A stretch of 64,000 bases of DNA from Devosia sp. 1566 (lineage in GTDB: Bacteria > Pseudomonadota > Alphaproteobacteria > Rhizobiales > Devosiaceae): NCBI RefSeq assembly GCF_004005995.1, contig NZ_CP034767.1, forward strand, positions 186,001 to 250,000, in the 5' to 3' direction. The position numbers and the translations under genes were made by a program. Below, in pieces: positions 43,817-51,961 of the stretch. Every line of letters begins with the position of its first letter. The stretch's first letter is position 1. The notes under the pieces are model-generated. The model was not told the DNA's origin. It saw nothing but the letters and a program-made list of their open reading frames with translations, and made no database searches.

Positions 43817-44074
43817 TTACGCCTGCCCGCCGTCTTCCTCTTCCTCAAAAAGCACCGCTACGGCTGCATTGGCCGACAGGCGCACCTTGTCGCCCTCGAT
43901 TTCAGCCACGAGCGAGCCTTCAACATAATGGTGGTGGCCGGCATGGCTGCCTTCGCCCGAATCGGCCTTGGTCAACTTGATGCGCCCGTCTTCGACCTTG
44001 TCCACCGTGCCGACATGCACGCCATCGGCCCCAATCACTTCCATATGCTCGCGAATGCCGCTGAGATCAGACAT
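43817..44074 (-). CDS. DUF2171 family protein
   Basis: Small soluble protein of 85 residues with a PRC-barrel-like beta fold: IREHMEVIGADGVHVGTVDKVEDGRIKLTKAD then HYVEGSLVAEIEGDKVRLSANAAV and an acidic tail. ATG 44074 follows AGGAGAAAC. Relatives with similar sequence are common in Rhizobiales and often stress-associated, but without known biochemical role. Confidence 0.85.
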   Translation of the reverse strand: MSDLSGIREHMEVIGADGVHVGTVDKVEDGRIKLTKADSGEGSHAGHHHYVEGSLVAEIEGDKVRLSANAAVAVLFEEEEDGGQA

Positions 44075-44228
44075 GTGGTTTCTCCTGTTGGTGAGCAAGA
44101 CAAACGCTCCGGGGCGGGAAGGGATGCATCGCCACGCCCGGGGAGACGAGCACGACTGAACGGGGCGGGAATGTTATTTGTTCTTTGTTTGTTCTGACGC
44201 TAAGGGGGAAGGCGGAGACCCGAGTCGC

Positions 44229-44558
44229 ATGCCCCAGACCAATCCGCCGGCCCATCCTTATCCCGGCACCCGCTATCAGCTGCGCCACGCCGCGGCCAAC
44301 AACCAGATCATCATCTGTCGCTGCAGCCTGTGCCGGCGGCTGGTGCGCTACCTTGCAACTGACCTGGTGGAATTGTTTGGCCCGGACCGGGACGCCCTGC
44401 AGCCCCCGTTCAACTGCTCGGTTTGCGGCAAAAGCGACTATGTCACGGTGAGGCTGACCTCGGCACTGCCGGGCGACTATGGTCATCTCAGCATCCGCCG
44501 GCCCGGCGAAGTGCGCACAATCCAAACCTGGCGCACCGTCAAGCTGGGGGATGACTAG
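44229..44558 (+). CDS. Hypothetical protein with zinc-ribbon-like Cys pairs (109 aa)
   Basis: Soluble protein with CRCSLCRR at about 41-48 and CSVCGKSD at about 73-80; the paired Cys resemble a zinc ribbon. ATG 44229 is the best start; a longer in-frame extension to 44178 is possible. Its 3' end overlaps the convergent DUF1810 gene by 20 bp. Function unknown; nucleic-acid binding is conceivable from the metal site. Confidence 0.65.
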   Translation: MPQTNPPAHPYPGTRYQLRHAAANNQIIICRCSLCRRLVRYLATDLVELFGPDRDALQPPFNCSVCGKSDYVTVRLTSALPGDYGHLSIRRPGEVRTIQTWRTVKLGDD

Positions 44559-44988
44559 CGCCTGCGTCCTCAAGCCGGCTCACGGTGCCCGGATCTTCCC
44601 GGCCACCGAAAAAGGCGGTGAGCGCTTCGCGAACTAGCGGATCCTGCGGGGCGGCGCGGGCGAAAAGGGTCATGGAGGAATGAAACTTCATGTTGTCGGG
44701 CGAGCCAAAGATGTGATCGAGGCTGCGCGGGGCGACGCTGTCGGGGGCGTGCAGCAGCACGGCGCGGGTGCATTCGCGCAGGCGCGTTCCCAGCACCGGA
44801 TCGGCGAGGTAAAGCCGCGCTTCCTCCAGATCCTTGATGGCAAAGCGCTGCGCCATATCGCTGCGTCCGAGGCCCGCGATCTGGGGGAAGATAAACCACA
44901 TCCAATGCGTGCGTTTCTGCCCCGCGCGCAGTTCGGTCAGCACCTGCGGATACACCAGGTTCTGAGCCTCGAGGAAATGGGTGAACAT
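44539..44988 (-). CDS. DUF1810 family protein
   Basis: Soluble protein of 149 residues: FLEAQNLVYPQVLTELRAGQKRTHWMWFIFPQ, then LGRSDMAQRFAIKDLEEARLYL and HIFGSPDNMKFHSSMTLF are the conserved blocks of DUF1810 (calpastatin-like YjhX/NADAR-adjacent family). ATG 44988 is chosen because family homology begins there. Function unknown. Confidence 0.85.
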   Translation of the reverse strand: MFTHFLEAQNLVYPQVLTELRAGQKRTHWMWFIFPQIAGLGRSDMAQRFAIKDLEEARLYLADPVLGTRLRECTRAVLLHAPDSVAPRSLDHIFGSPDNMKFHSSMTLFARAAPQDPLVREALTAFFGGREDPGTVSRLEDAGASHPPA

Positions 44989-45124
44989 CGGGGAGCATCC
45001 TTGGCTTGAGGTGACTAAAATCCAACGCAGGCGGAGCGGCGAGGTTTCCCTTTCGTAACCGATAAGGGGGAACCTGTGGCGGGGCCGGGGGATTGGTTTG
45101 GTGACGGCAACAAGGAGAAGTCCC

Positions 45125-45331
45125 ATGAGCCAGCATCCCAAAACCCAGACCCCGAGCGACCTCGACCTCAAGCGCAATCCCGGCATCGGGCAAACCACCC
45201 GTGGGATCGACCAGACCGACACCGTGTTCGAGGACACCGAAGCCGACAACACGGTCGAGGGCGACGTGATGAACGATGTCGAGCCCGATGGCAGCGTCAG
45301 CACCGAGCATACCGGGCGCACCAACAAATAA
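45125..45331 (+). CDS. Small acidic hydrophilic protein (68 aa)
   Basis: ATG 45125 follows AAGGAG. The product is rich in Asp, Glu, Thr and Asn, with no hydrophobic stretch, and is probably disordered. A clear intrinsic terminator follows 33 bp after the stop, so it is a single-gene transcript. No family recognised. Confidence 0.65.
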   Translation: MSQHPKTQTPSDLDLKRNPGIGQTTRGIDQTDTVFEDTEADNTVEGDVMNDVEPDGSVSTEHTGRTNK

Positions 45332-45363
45332 TTTGGTTTTTTGGTCCGTGAAGGATTTTAAGT

Positions 45364-45391
45364 GCCGGGTCCTTGGGGGCCCGGCTTTTTT
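45364..45391 (+). terminator. Intrinsic terminator after the 68-aa ORF
   Basis: A 9-bp GC-rich stem (45364-45372 with 45377-45385, one G-T pair), loop TTGG and six T's at 45386-45391. Confidence 0.85.
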
Positions 45392-45447
45392 GTGCGTGCG
45401 AAGGCGCCGCCGGGCGGGCCCGTCGGTGTTGGCGTGGGTAGAGCGGG

Positions 45448-45505
45448 CCCCGAGGCGATGATCGCCTCTGGAGGGGTGGAAAAGGAGGCGACAACCGCCT
45501 CGGGG
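45448..45505. repeat. Paired palindromes with outer inverted arms
   Basis: GAGGCGA-TGAT-CGCCTC (45452-45468) and GAGGCGA-CAAC-CGCCTC (45485-45501) share the same 17-bp frame. Outer arms CCCCGAGGCG (45448-45457) and CGCCTCGGGG (45496-45505) are exact complements, so the whole 58 bp can also fold as one long hairpin. Confidence 0.7.
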
Positions 45506-45529
45506 CAGCCGGGATTTACCGATTCAGCT

Positions 45530-45576
45530 GGCGTCGCGCAGCCCCCAAGTCGGCAGGGGCTGAACTGTCCGACGCC
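45530..45576. repeat. Nested two-stem inverted repeat
   Basis: Outer arms GGCGTCG (45530-45536) and CGACGCC (45570-45576) enclose inner arms CAGCCCC (45539-45545) and GGGGCTG (45556-45562). A compact RNA or DNA cruciform is possible. Confidence 0.65.
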
Positions 45577-45760
45577 GCTCGAACCCACGGGGAGCACGAC
45601 CTTCCCCGTCCCGGCGGTCCCCACTGCCATCCGGTCGCTGCAGCGCCGCTCCATGCGTGGGAATGGGTGGAGTATGGGGCAGGGCGCAGGGGCCGGGGAT
45701 TAGTTTTTGCTATTTTGCATTTTGAAGACGCACTTGCCCCTTTCTGCGGGCAGACACTGA

Positions 45761-45918
45761 CCTTCCCCCTCCCCCTTGAGGGGAGGGCCGGGGTGGGGGT
45801 TCAGGCGCTTCAACACGCACTGTGCCAAAGGGCGAATACCCAAGCACCCAACCCGCATCACGCCAGGGGCAAGGTCCGAACCCCCACCCTCGATCCCTCC
45901 CCTCAAGGGGGAGGGAGG
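45761..45918. repeat. REP-like inverted repeat pair (about 40 bp arms)
   Basis: The left unit (about 45761-45803; CCCTTGAGGGGAGGG core, then GGGTGGGGGTTC) and right unit (about 45876-45918; GAACCCCCACCCTC, then CCCCTCAAGGGGGAGGG) are near-exact reverse complements separated by about 70 bp. Each unit is itself partly palindromic around CTTGAG / CTCAAG. This resembles REP/BIME-type dispersed elements of alphaproteobacteria. Confidence 0.75.
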
Positions 45919-46022
45919 CGTACGTTCCCCGCGCGGTGCAGGTGGCGCTGGTGCAGCAGCCGCACTGCTCGACACCGGCTGCCCCCGGCATTATTCTTGC
46001 GGCCAACGTCCGGGGTCGATGC

Positions 46023-46730
46023 ATGACCACTCCAGCCGCTACCCCTCGCCAGCCCAGCCGCCGCGCCCGCCAGGCGCAGCAGGCCATGCGCCGTATCGCC
46101 GTTGTAGCCGCGCTCGGCATCGGGTTGGGGCTCCTCATGCAGGGGCTGATCATCCTCCTGCGCCTGGTGGGCGCCGGAGCCGCGCCGGGGCTGCTGACCC
46201 TGGCCGAGCTGGCGCAAACCGTCACCTGGTCAGTGCTGGTCTGCACCGGCGTGGCGCTGGGCACCGCGCTGGGCAAGGCGCGCGGGGCGCTGGCGGGCTT
46301 CATCGGAGCGGTGTTTGCGCCCCTCGCGCTGGCGGCGGCCAAATCGGTGCAAAAGGTGATGCTGAGCGTGCTCGATGCGGTCGAGCAGCCGGGGCTGATT
46401 TCCCTCACCACGGTCGGCGTCGTGCGCGCGCTTGAATACGGCATTCTCGCCTGGGTCCTGGCCTGGCTCGCTCAGCGCCAGGAGCGGCGGCTTTGGCCTT
46501 ATGCCTTGGCGGGCGGGGGCGTCGCGGTGCTGTTCGGCGGCGCGCTCCTGTTCCTGACCTTCATGCTCCAGGGCCTCGACGGCAGCGGCCGCAACTGGCT
46601 CGCCCTGGGCACCATGGCCGTCACCGAACTGGGCTCGCCGCTCGGCTGCGCTGTAGTGATCTATGTGGCGCAACTGGTGGCCACCAATGCGCGGCTATGG
46701 GCGCGAGGGTCGGGTGATGCGAAGGGGTAG
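46023..46730 (+). CDS. Hypothetical membrane protein (235 aa)
   Basis: Protein with a basic N-terminus (SRRARQAQQAMRRI) and about six hydrophobic segments (e.g. VVAALGIGLGLLMQGLIILL, TWSVLVCTGVALGTALG, YALAGGGVAVLFGGALLFLTFML, LGSPLGCAVVIYVAQLV). ATG 46023 is chosen; the frame extends upstream into the structured region. GC and codon use match the chromosome, unlike the next gene. No family recognised. Confidence 0.7.
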   Translation: MTTPAATPRQPSRRARQAQQAMRRIAVVAALGIGLGLLMQGLIILLRLVGAGAAPGLLTLAELAQTVTWSVLVCTGVALGTALGKARGALAGFIGAVFAPLALAAAKSVQKVMLSVLDAVEQPGLISLTTVGVVRALEYGILAWVLAWLAQRQERRLWPYALAGGGVAVLFGGALLFLTFMLQGLDGSGRNWLALGTMAVTELGSPLGCAVVIYVAQLVATNARLWARGSGDAKG

Positions 46731-46920
46731 GTAAATCCTGCGGGCGGATAGTAGGCTAGCTGTATAGCGATGCTTGCACGGGTAGATCAAGAAACCGCAG
46801 TCTAGATTGCGCCCAACTGCTCGGCCCGTGGCGCCTGCGCTCACCTGCTCCGCCGCTAGACGTATAGACTTGAGGAGAATCAATCGCTGTGCTTCTGTTG
46901 TTAGCTCGACGGGGGCATCG

Positions 46921-48810
46921 GTGGTACAGGTCAACTACTTCACGCTAACTAATTTCCGCGGCGCTAAAGACATCAAGCTAGAGATCTCCGGAAAGACGTC
47001 CAACAAGGTAGTTACTTTGATTGGTCTAAATGAGAGTGGGAAAACCACTATTCTCGAGGGGCTGTCCTTATTCCCTATAAGTCACCGAGCGGCTGCGTCA
47101 GTCTTTAAGACCCTTCCCGCTGCCGCCTTGGAATCCTCCATGATCCCGATCCACAAAACGGGTGTATTCACAGGTGACATAAGGGTCCTGTGTCAGTTCA
47201 CCCTGAGCGATTTCGACCGCGCAGAGATCACCCGTATAGTGAAGGAGGCGGGATACGACCTTGACACATCGGCCCCGATCAACAGCATCAACGTTTCAAA
47301 GTCCTTTTCTTTCTCCGAGGGAGATTATGTTCCTGAGAAGTTCTCCAGCGCTTGGGGTGGGGTGGATCTGTATGCCAGGAAGAACAAACGATCTGCCTAC
47401 AAGAAGGCCGAACCTAACGCCCCGTTTAAGGGTGACAAGGAGTCTTTGTGGAATGTGGTCGTTGATCATCTTCGCACCAAGCTTCCGCATGTAGTATACT
47501 TTCCCAACTTTATAGTTGAGATACCGAGGAAGATCTACATATCCGAGTTTACTGCGGAAACCGTAACTAACTCGTATTATCGCAGGATCATCGAGTCCGC
47601 TATGCTGCACTCCTCTGAGGAGCTTTCGCTTAAGGCGCACGTTCTCGAAAGAATCGAAAAGTACAAATCTAATTACAAGGGCGACAACTGGATTTCTGCG
47701 CTGATGAACAGCGATGAGAAGGACAAAATAGACGCCGTATTTACAAGATTGTCGGGAATTCTCACAGATGTTGTTCTTGGGTCTTGGGGGAAGGTTTTCA
47801 ATCGGCCTACTACTGCAGTTCGGCTAGACGTCAGGTGGCACGTCGATCCGGGAAATGAGCAGCCATTTGTCGAGGTGAAGATTTCGGACGGCCGGTCCTC
47901 GTATCACCTGCATCAGCGTTCTTTAGGATTTAGGTGGTTTTTTTCTTTTTTGCTGTTTACGCAATTCGGAAGGAATAGGTCTCGACCGAACATTTTCTTG
48001 TTCGATGAACCCGCCGCGAACCTGCATGCTAGAGCACAGGCGGAGTTGTTGAGTAGCTTCGAGAAGTTAGCTGACGCCGGGGACCTAATTATCTACTCAA
48101 CACATAGCCACCACATGATAAGACCCGAGTGGCTTTCGGGCGCGTATATAGTTGAAAATGAGGCTATCGACTATGATGAGGAGGCTAATGGGGTACTTGG
48201 TGCTCCGAAGGACACCAGTATTAAGGTGACTCCTTATAGAAGGTTTGTTGGCGAGAACGGCAGTAGGGTTAGCTATTATCAGCCGGTTTTGGAGAGGCTG
48301 CAGTACATCCAGCCTCGGTTAGACGAGGCAACGGCTCAGCTATTAGTGGAGGGGCCGACCGACTTCTATGCTCTATCGTATGTGCTCAAAAGATCTGAGT
48401 GGGCAGGGAGATTTACTGTGATCCCGGGGACCGGCAGTGGAACCTTGGACTCGCTAATCTCGCTTGCACTAGGTCGCGCAAACAACTTCCTCGTCCTGCT
48501 TGATGATGATGGGGCGGGCCGGAGTGCATCGGCTCGGTATAGGGAGAAGTTCTATCTTGGGAGCAGCAACGTGCAAACCTTGGGCGAGCTTGACGTAAGG
48601 TTCACGGGCGCAGAACTCGAGACGTTTCTCTCTGGCGACACGTTGTTAATGGTCAGAGCTAAATACGGGAATGCCAAGAAGGCAAGCATAGGTCACTACC
48701 TCGCCGAGATCTGCGCCTTGAACGAGGAGGGGGCGCTCGACAGTCAAACGGTCCGAAATTACCTGGAAATCATAGACTTAGTGGGTCCCAAAATATCGCT
48801 GGGAGACTAA
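46921..48810 (+). CDS. OLD-family AAA ATPase/TOPRIM nuclease
   Basis: Likely DNA-acting ATPase-nuclease of 629 residues. The N-terminal ABC-type ATPase has Walker A GLNESGKTT (about 35-43), a signature-like SLGFRWFF (about 334-341), Walker B FLFDEPAANLH (about 359-369) and STHSHHM (about 393-399). The C-terminal TOPRIM domain has LLVEGPTDFYAL (Glu about 478) and LVLLDDDGAGRS (Asp about 528-530). No UvrD-like helicase partner is adjacent, so it is OLD class-1-like rather than Gabija. It is visibly AT-richer, with frequent AGG, AGA, ATA and TTA codons. The start is a GTG and uncertain. Its stop overlaps that of convergent polA. Confidence 0.87.
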   Translation: MVQVNYFTLTNFRGAKDIKLEISGKTSNKVVTLIGLNESGKTTILEGLSLFPISHRAAASVFKTLPAAALESSMIPIHKTGVFTGDIRVLCQFTLSDFDRAEITRIVKEAGYDLDTSAPINSINVSKSFSFSEGDYVPEKFSSAWGGVDLYARKNKRSAYKKAEPNAPFKGDKESLWNVVVDHLRTKLPHVVYFPNFIVEIPRKIYISEFTAETVTNSYYRRIIESAMLHSSEELSLKAHVLERIEKYKSNYKGDNWISALMNSDEKDKIDAVFTRLSGILTDVVLGSWGKVFNRPTTAVRLDVRWHVDPGNEQPFVEVKISDGRSSYHLHQRSLGFRWFFSFLLFTQFGRNRSRPNIFLFDEPAANLHARAQAELLSSFEKLADAGDLIIYSTHSHHMIRPEWLSGAYIVENEAIDYDEEANGVLGAPKDTSIKVTPYRRFVGENGSRVSYYQPVLERLQYIQPRLDEATAQLLVEGPTDFYALSYVLKRSEWAGRFTVIPGTGSGTLDSLISLALGRANNFLVLLDDDGAGRSASARYREKFYLGSSNVQTLGELDVRFTGAELETFLSGDTLLMVRAKYGNAKKASIGHYLAEICALNEEGALDSQTVRNYLEIIDLVGPKISLGD

Positions 48811-51713
48811 TGCGCCTCGTCCCAGTTATCCGCTGCATGGGCGTCCACCTGGATCGGCACGGATAGACGCACGGCGGGTTCGGCGGCGCCTTCCATGACG
48901 GCCTTGATCGCCGGCATGGCGGTGGCTTCGGTGCCTTCGGGGACTTCGAAGATCAGTTCGTCATGCACCTGGAGCAGCATGTCGGCTTCGATGCCGGCTT
49001 CCGCCAGGGCCGGTTCCATGCGGATCATGGCGCGGCGGATGATGTCGGCGGCGGAGCCCTGGATGGGGGCGTTGATGGAGGCGCGTTCCACAAAGGCGCG
49101 TTCGCTGGGATTGTGCGAATTGGCGTTGGGGAACTGAATTTTTCGGCCAAAGAGCGTGGTGACAAAGCCATCCACTTTCACGCGGCGGCGCTGCTCGTCC
49201 ATATAGTCCTTGATGCCGGGGAAGCGCTCGAAATAGGTCTTGATATAATCCCCGGCTTCGCCGCGGCCGATGCCGAGCTGGTTGGCGAGGCCAAAGGCCG
49301 AAATGCCATAGATGATGCCGAAATTGATCGCCTTGGCGCGGCGCCGGACATCGGCGGGCATGCCTTCCACCGGCACGCCGAACATTTCCGAGGCGGTCAT
49401 GGCGTGAATGTCGAGCCCTTCTTCGAACGCATCCTTGAGCGCCTGGATATCGGCGATATGGGCGAGGACGCGCAACTCGATCTGGCTGTAGTCGGCGGAA
49501 ATCAGTTTCTTGCCGGGCGCGGCGACGAAAGCCGAGCGGATCTTGCGGCCATCCTCGGTGCGCACCGGAATGTTTTGCAGGTTCGGATCGTTGGACGAGA
49601 GGCGCCCGGTGAGGACGGATGCCTGGTTGTAGGAGGTGTGAAGGCGCCCCGTGCGCGGGTTGATATAGGTCTGGAGCGCGTCGGTATAGGTGCCACGCAG
49701 CTTGGTCAGTTGGCGCCATTCGACGATGGTGCGCGCCAGCGGCACGCCCTTTAGCGCGAGATCTTCGAGCACATCGGCGCCGGTGGACCAGGCACCGGTC
49801 TTGGTCTTGGAGCCGCCGGGCAGGTTCATCTTGCCAAAGAGGATGTCGCCCAGCTGCTTGGGGGAGCCGAGATTGAAGCTTTCGCCGGCCAGTTCATGGG
49901 CTTCGGCCTCAAAGGCGGCGGCGCGCTGGGCGAACTCGCCGGAAAGTCGCGACAGCATGCCTCGATCAACGGCAATGCCGCGCGATTCCATGCGCGAGAG
50001 CACCGGGGCGAGCGGGCGCTCGAGGGTTTCGTAGAGCGTGGTGGCGTTTTCCGCGACAAGGCGGGGCTTGAGGATATGCCAGAGGCGCAGGGTGACGTCG
50101 GCATCCTCGCCGGCATAGCGCGCGGCGGGGGCGATCTCGAGCTGGTCGAAGGTTTTCTGGTTACGGCCGGTGCCGGCCAGCTCGCCAAAGGAAATGCATT
50201 TATGCCCGAGCCACGCATCGGCCAGCACATCCATGCCATTGTAGCGCGCGCCATCAAGGGCATAGGAGATGAGCATGGTGTCGTCGACCGGCCCAAGCGT
50301 GATGCCGTGGCGGGCGAACATCGTGATCTCGTATTTGATGTTCTGGCCGATCTTGAGCACGGAAGGGTGCTCGAGCATGGGTTTTAGTGCTTCCAGCACT
50401 TCGCGGGCCGGGAGCTGGCCTTCGAGGAGGCCCCCCTGGTCGAGGAGGTCGCCGGCCTTGCGGTGGCCAAAGGGGATGTAGCAGCCATTGCCCGGCGCAG
50501 TGGACAGGCAAATGCCCACAAGATCGGCGGCTTGCGGATCAAGCCCGGTGGTTTCGGTGTCGATCGAGACATAACCGGTCTGGGCGATGCGGTTGATCCA
50601 CTCCGCCAGCTGCTCGTGCGTGGAGACGATCTCATAGGCGTCGTAATCGACCGGGATCGCCTTGATGGCGTCGTGGACAGCGCGGGCATGCAGGGCCGGG
50701 CCGGTGCCAGGGACCTGCGGGGCCTTGAGCTTGGCGCGGGCGACGCTGAGGTCGGTCGACTTTACGCCCTGCGGGCCGCCGGCGCGCAGCTCCGGATCGG
50801 GCTCATAGGCATCGGGGTCGGCATCGAGGAGGCCGCCGAGGCGCTTGGTGATGGTGTAAAACTCCATCGCCTTGAGGAAGGGGAAAAGGGTCGCCGGATC
50901 GATGGGGGTGCGCTCGAGCGCCTCGATGGGCAGCTCGACGGGCACGTCCTGGGAGAGGGTTACGAGCTGGCGCGAAATGCGCGCGAGCTCGGCATTGTCG
51001 GCGAGCTTTTGCCGGCGGGCGGGCTGCTTGATCTCGTCGAGGCGCGACAGCAGCGTTTCCACATCGCCAAAGGTATTGATGAGCTCGGCCGCGGTCTTGA
51101 CGCCAATGCCGGGCACGCCGGGGACATTGTCGACGCTGTCACCGCACAGGGCCTGCACCTCGATCACCTTGTCGGGGCCAACGCCGAACTTGGCAAACAC
51201 TTCCTCGGCGCCGATCCAGCGCAGCGGCGGCTGGCCGGGGCGGGGGATGGTGTCGAGCATGCGGATGGAGCCATCGGGCTCGACCAGCTGCATCAAGTCC
51301 TTGTCGGAGGACACGATGGTGACCTTGCCGCCGGCCGCGCGCATCTTGCAGGCATAGGTGGCGATGATGTCGTCGGCTTCCCAGCCTTCCTGCTCGATGC
51401 AGGCAATGCCAAACGCGCGGGTGGCGGCGCGGGTGAGGGGGAACTGGGGCACCAGCTCTTCGGGCGCAGAGGGTCGATGCGCCTTGTATTCGCTATAGAG
51501 ATCATCGCGGAAGGTCTTGGCGGAATGATCAAAGATCACTGCCATATGGGTCGGCTCGTCCTCGCCCTTGAGATCCTCGGTGAGCTTGAACAGCATGTTG
51601 CAGAACCCCTGCACGCAGCCGACGGGCAGGCCATCGGATTTGCGGTTGAGCTGGGGCAGGGCGTGGAAGGCGCGAAAAATATAGGCCGAGCCGTCGACGA
51701 GCAGCAGATGCAT
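48807..51713 (-). CDS. polA: DNA polymerase I
   Basis: Full-length repair and replication polymerase of 968 residues. 5'-3' exonuclease/FEN domain (about 1-300; LLLVDGSAYIFRAFHAL, GWEADDIIATYA, SSDKDLMQL, CGDSVDNVPGVPGIG), 3'-5' exonuclease (about 345-540) with intact DxE in SIDTETTGLD (about 383), NIKYEITM and YAGEDADV, and polymerase with motif A SADYSQIELRVLAH (about 739), RRRAKAINFGIIYG and motif C QVHDELIFE (about 915). Proofreading therefore looks active. ATG 51713. Confidence 0.98.
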   Translation of the reverse strand: MHLLLVDGSAYIFRAFHALPQLNRKSDGLPVGCVQGFCNMLFKLTEDLKGEDEPTHMAVIFDHSAKTFRDDLYSEYKAHRPSAPEELVPQFPLTRAATRAFGIACIEQEGWEADDIIATYACKMRAAGGKVTIVSSDKDLMQLVEPDGSIRMLDTIPRPGQPPLRWIGAEEVFAKFGVGPDKVIEVQALCGDSVDNVPGVPGIGVKTAAELINTFGDVETLLSRLDEIKQPARRQKLADNAELARISRQLVTLSQDVPVELPIEALERTPIDPATLFPFLKAMEFYTITKRLGGLLDADPDAYEPDPELRAGGPQGVKSTDLSVARAKLKAPQVPGTGPALHARAVHDAIKAIPVDYDAYEIVSTHEQLAEWINRIAQTGYVSIDTETTGLDPQAADLVGICLSTAPGNGCYIPFGHRKAGDLLDQGGLLEGQLPAREVLEALKPMLEHPSVLKIGQNIKYEITMFARHGITLGPVDDTMLISYALDGARYNGMDVLADAWLGHKCISFGELAGTGRNQKTFDQLEIAPAARYAGEDADVTLRLWHILKPRLVAENATTLYETLERPLAPVLSRMESRGIAVDRGMLSRLSGEFAQRAAAFEAEAHELAGESFNLGSPKQLGDILFGKMNLPGGSKTKTGAWSTGADVLEDLALKGVPLARTIVEWRQLTKLRGTYTDALQTYINPRTGRLHTSYNQASVLTGRLSSNDPNLQNIPVRTEDGRKIRSAFVAAPGKKLISADYSQIELRVLAHIADIQALKDAFEEGLDIHAMTASEMFGVPVEGMPADVRRRAKAINFGIIYGISAFGLANQLGIGRGEAGDYIKTYFERFPGIKDYMDEQRRRVKVDGFVTTLFGRKIQFPNANSHNPSERAFVERASINAPIQGSAADIIRRAMIRMEPALAEAGIEADMLLQVHDELIFEVPEGTEATAMPAIKAVMEGAAEPAVRLSVPIQVDAHAADNWDEAH

Positions 51714-51961
51714 GAAAAGCGATTCCGAACGAAGTGAGCCTCAACCTTAAAGCAGATAGGGCGGGGGACCAAGCGCTCCAAGTTGCCGCACAATGTTGCA
51801 ACCAAATGGGGCGCAGTGCGTTCGAGGTCAATCAGGGGGAAGTATGCATTCGGTAACCTCGTGCGTTCCGCAGAACTAGTGCTGGCGACGTCAAGCTGTC
51901 GGCGCACCCAGGTTTGGGTGCAGAAATTTGTCACTGGCGCGGCTGCGCAAGGCAGGTCGGC

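Larger units (their letters stand above)
45392..46022. other. Structured 630-bp non-coding region
   Basis: No credible gene: open frames here have Pro/Gly-rich or low-complexity translations without binding sites. The stretch holds two copies of a 17-bp palindrome (45452-45468, 45485-45501), a nested two-stem structure (45530-45576) and a large inverted repeat (45761-45918). A promoter for the following membrane protein probably lies near its 3' end. Confidence 0.6.

Noticed and set aside
45362..45703. Pro/Gly/Ala-rich 113-codon ORF
   Set aside because: Begins within the terminator stem, has no binding site and runs across the palindromes; non-coding structure explains the sequence better.
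50463..51737. 424-codon plus-strand frame inside polA
   Set aside because: Shadow of polA; no motif, and polA exonuclease domains occupy the same bases.
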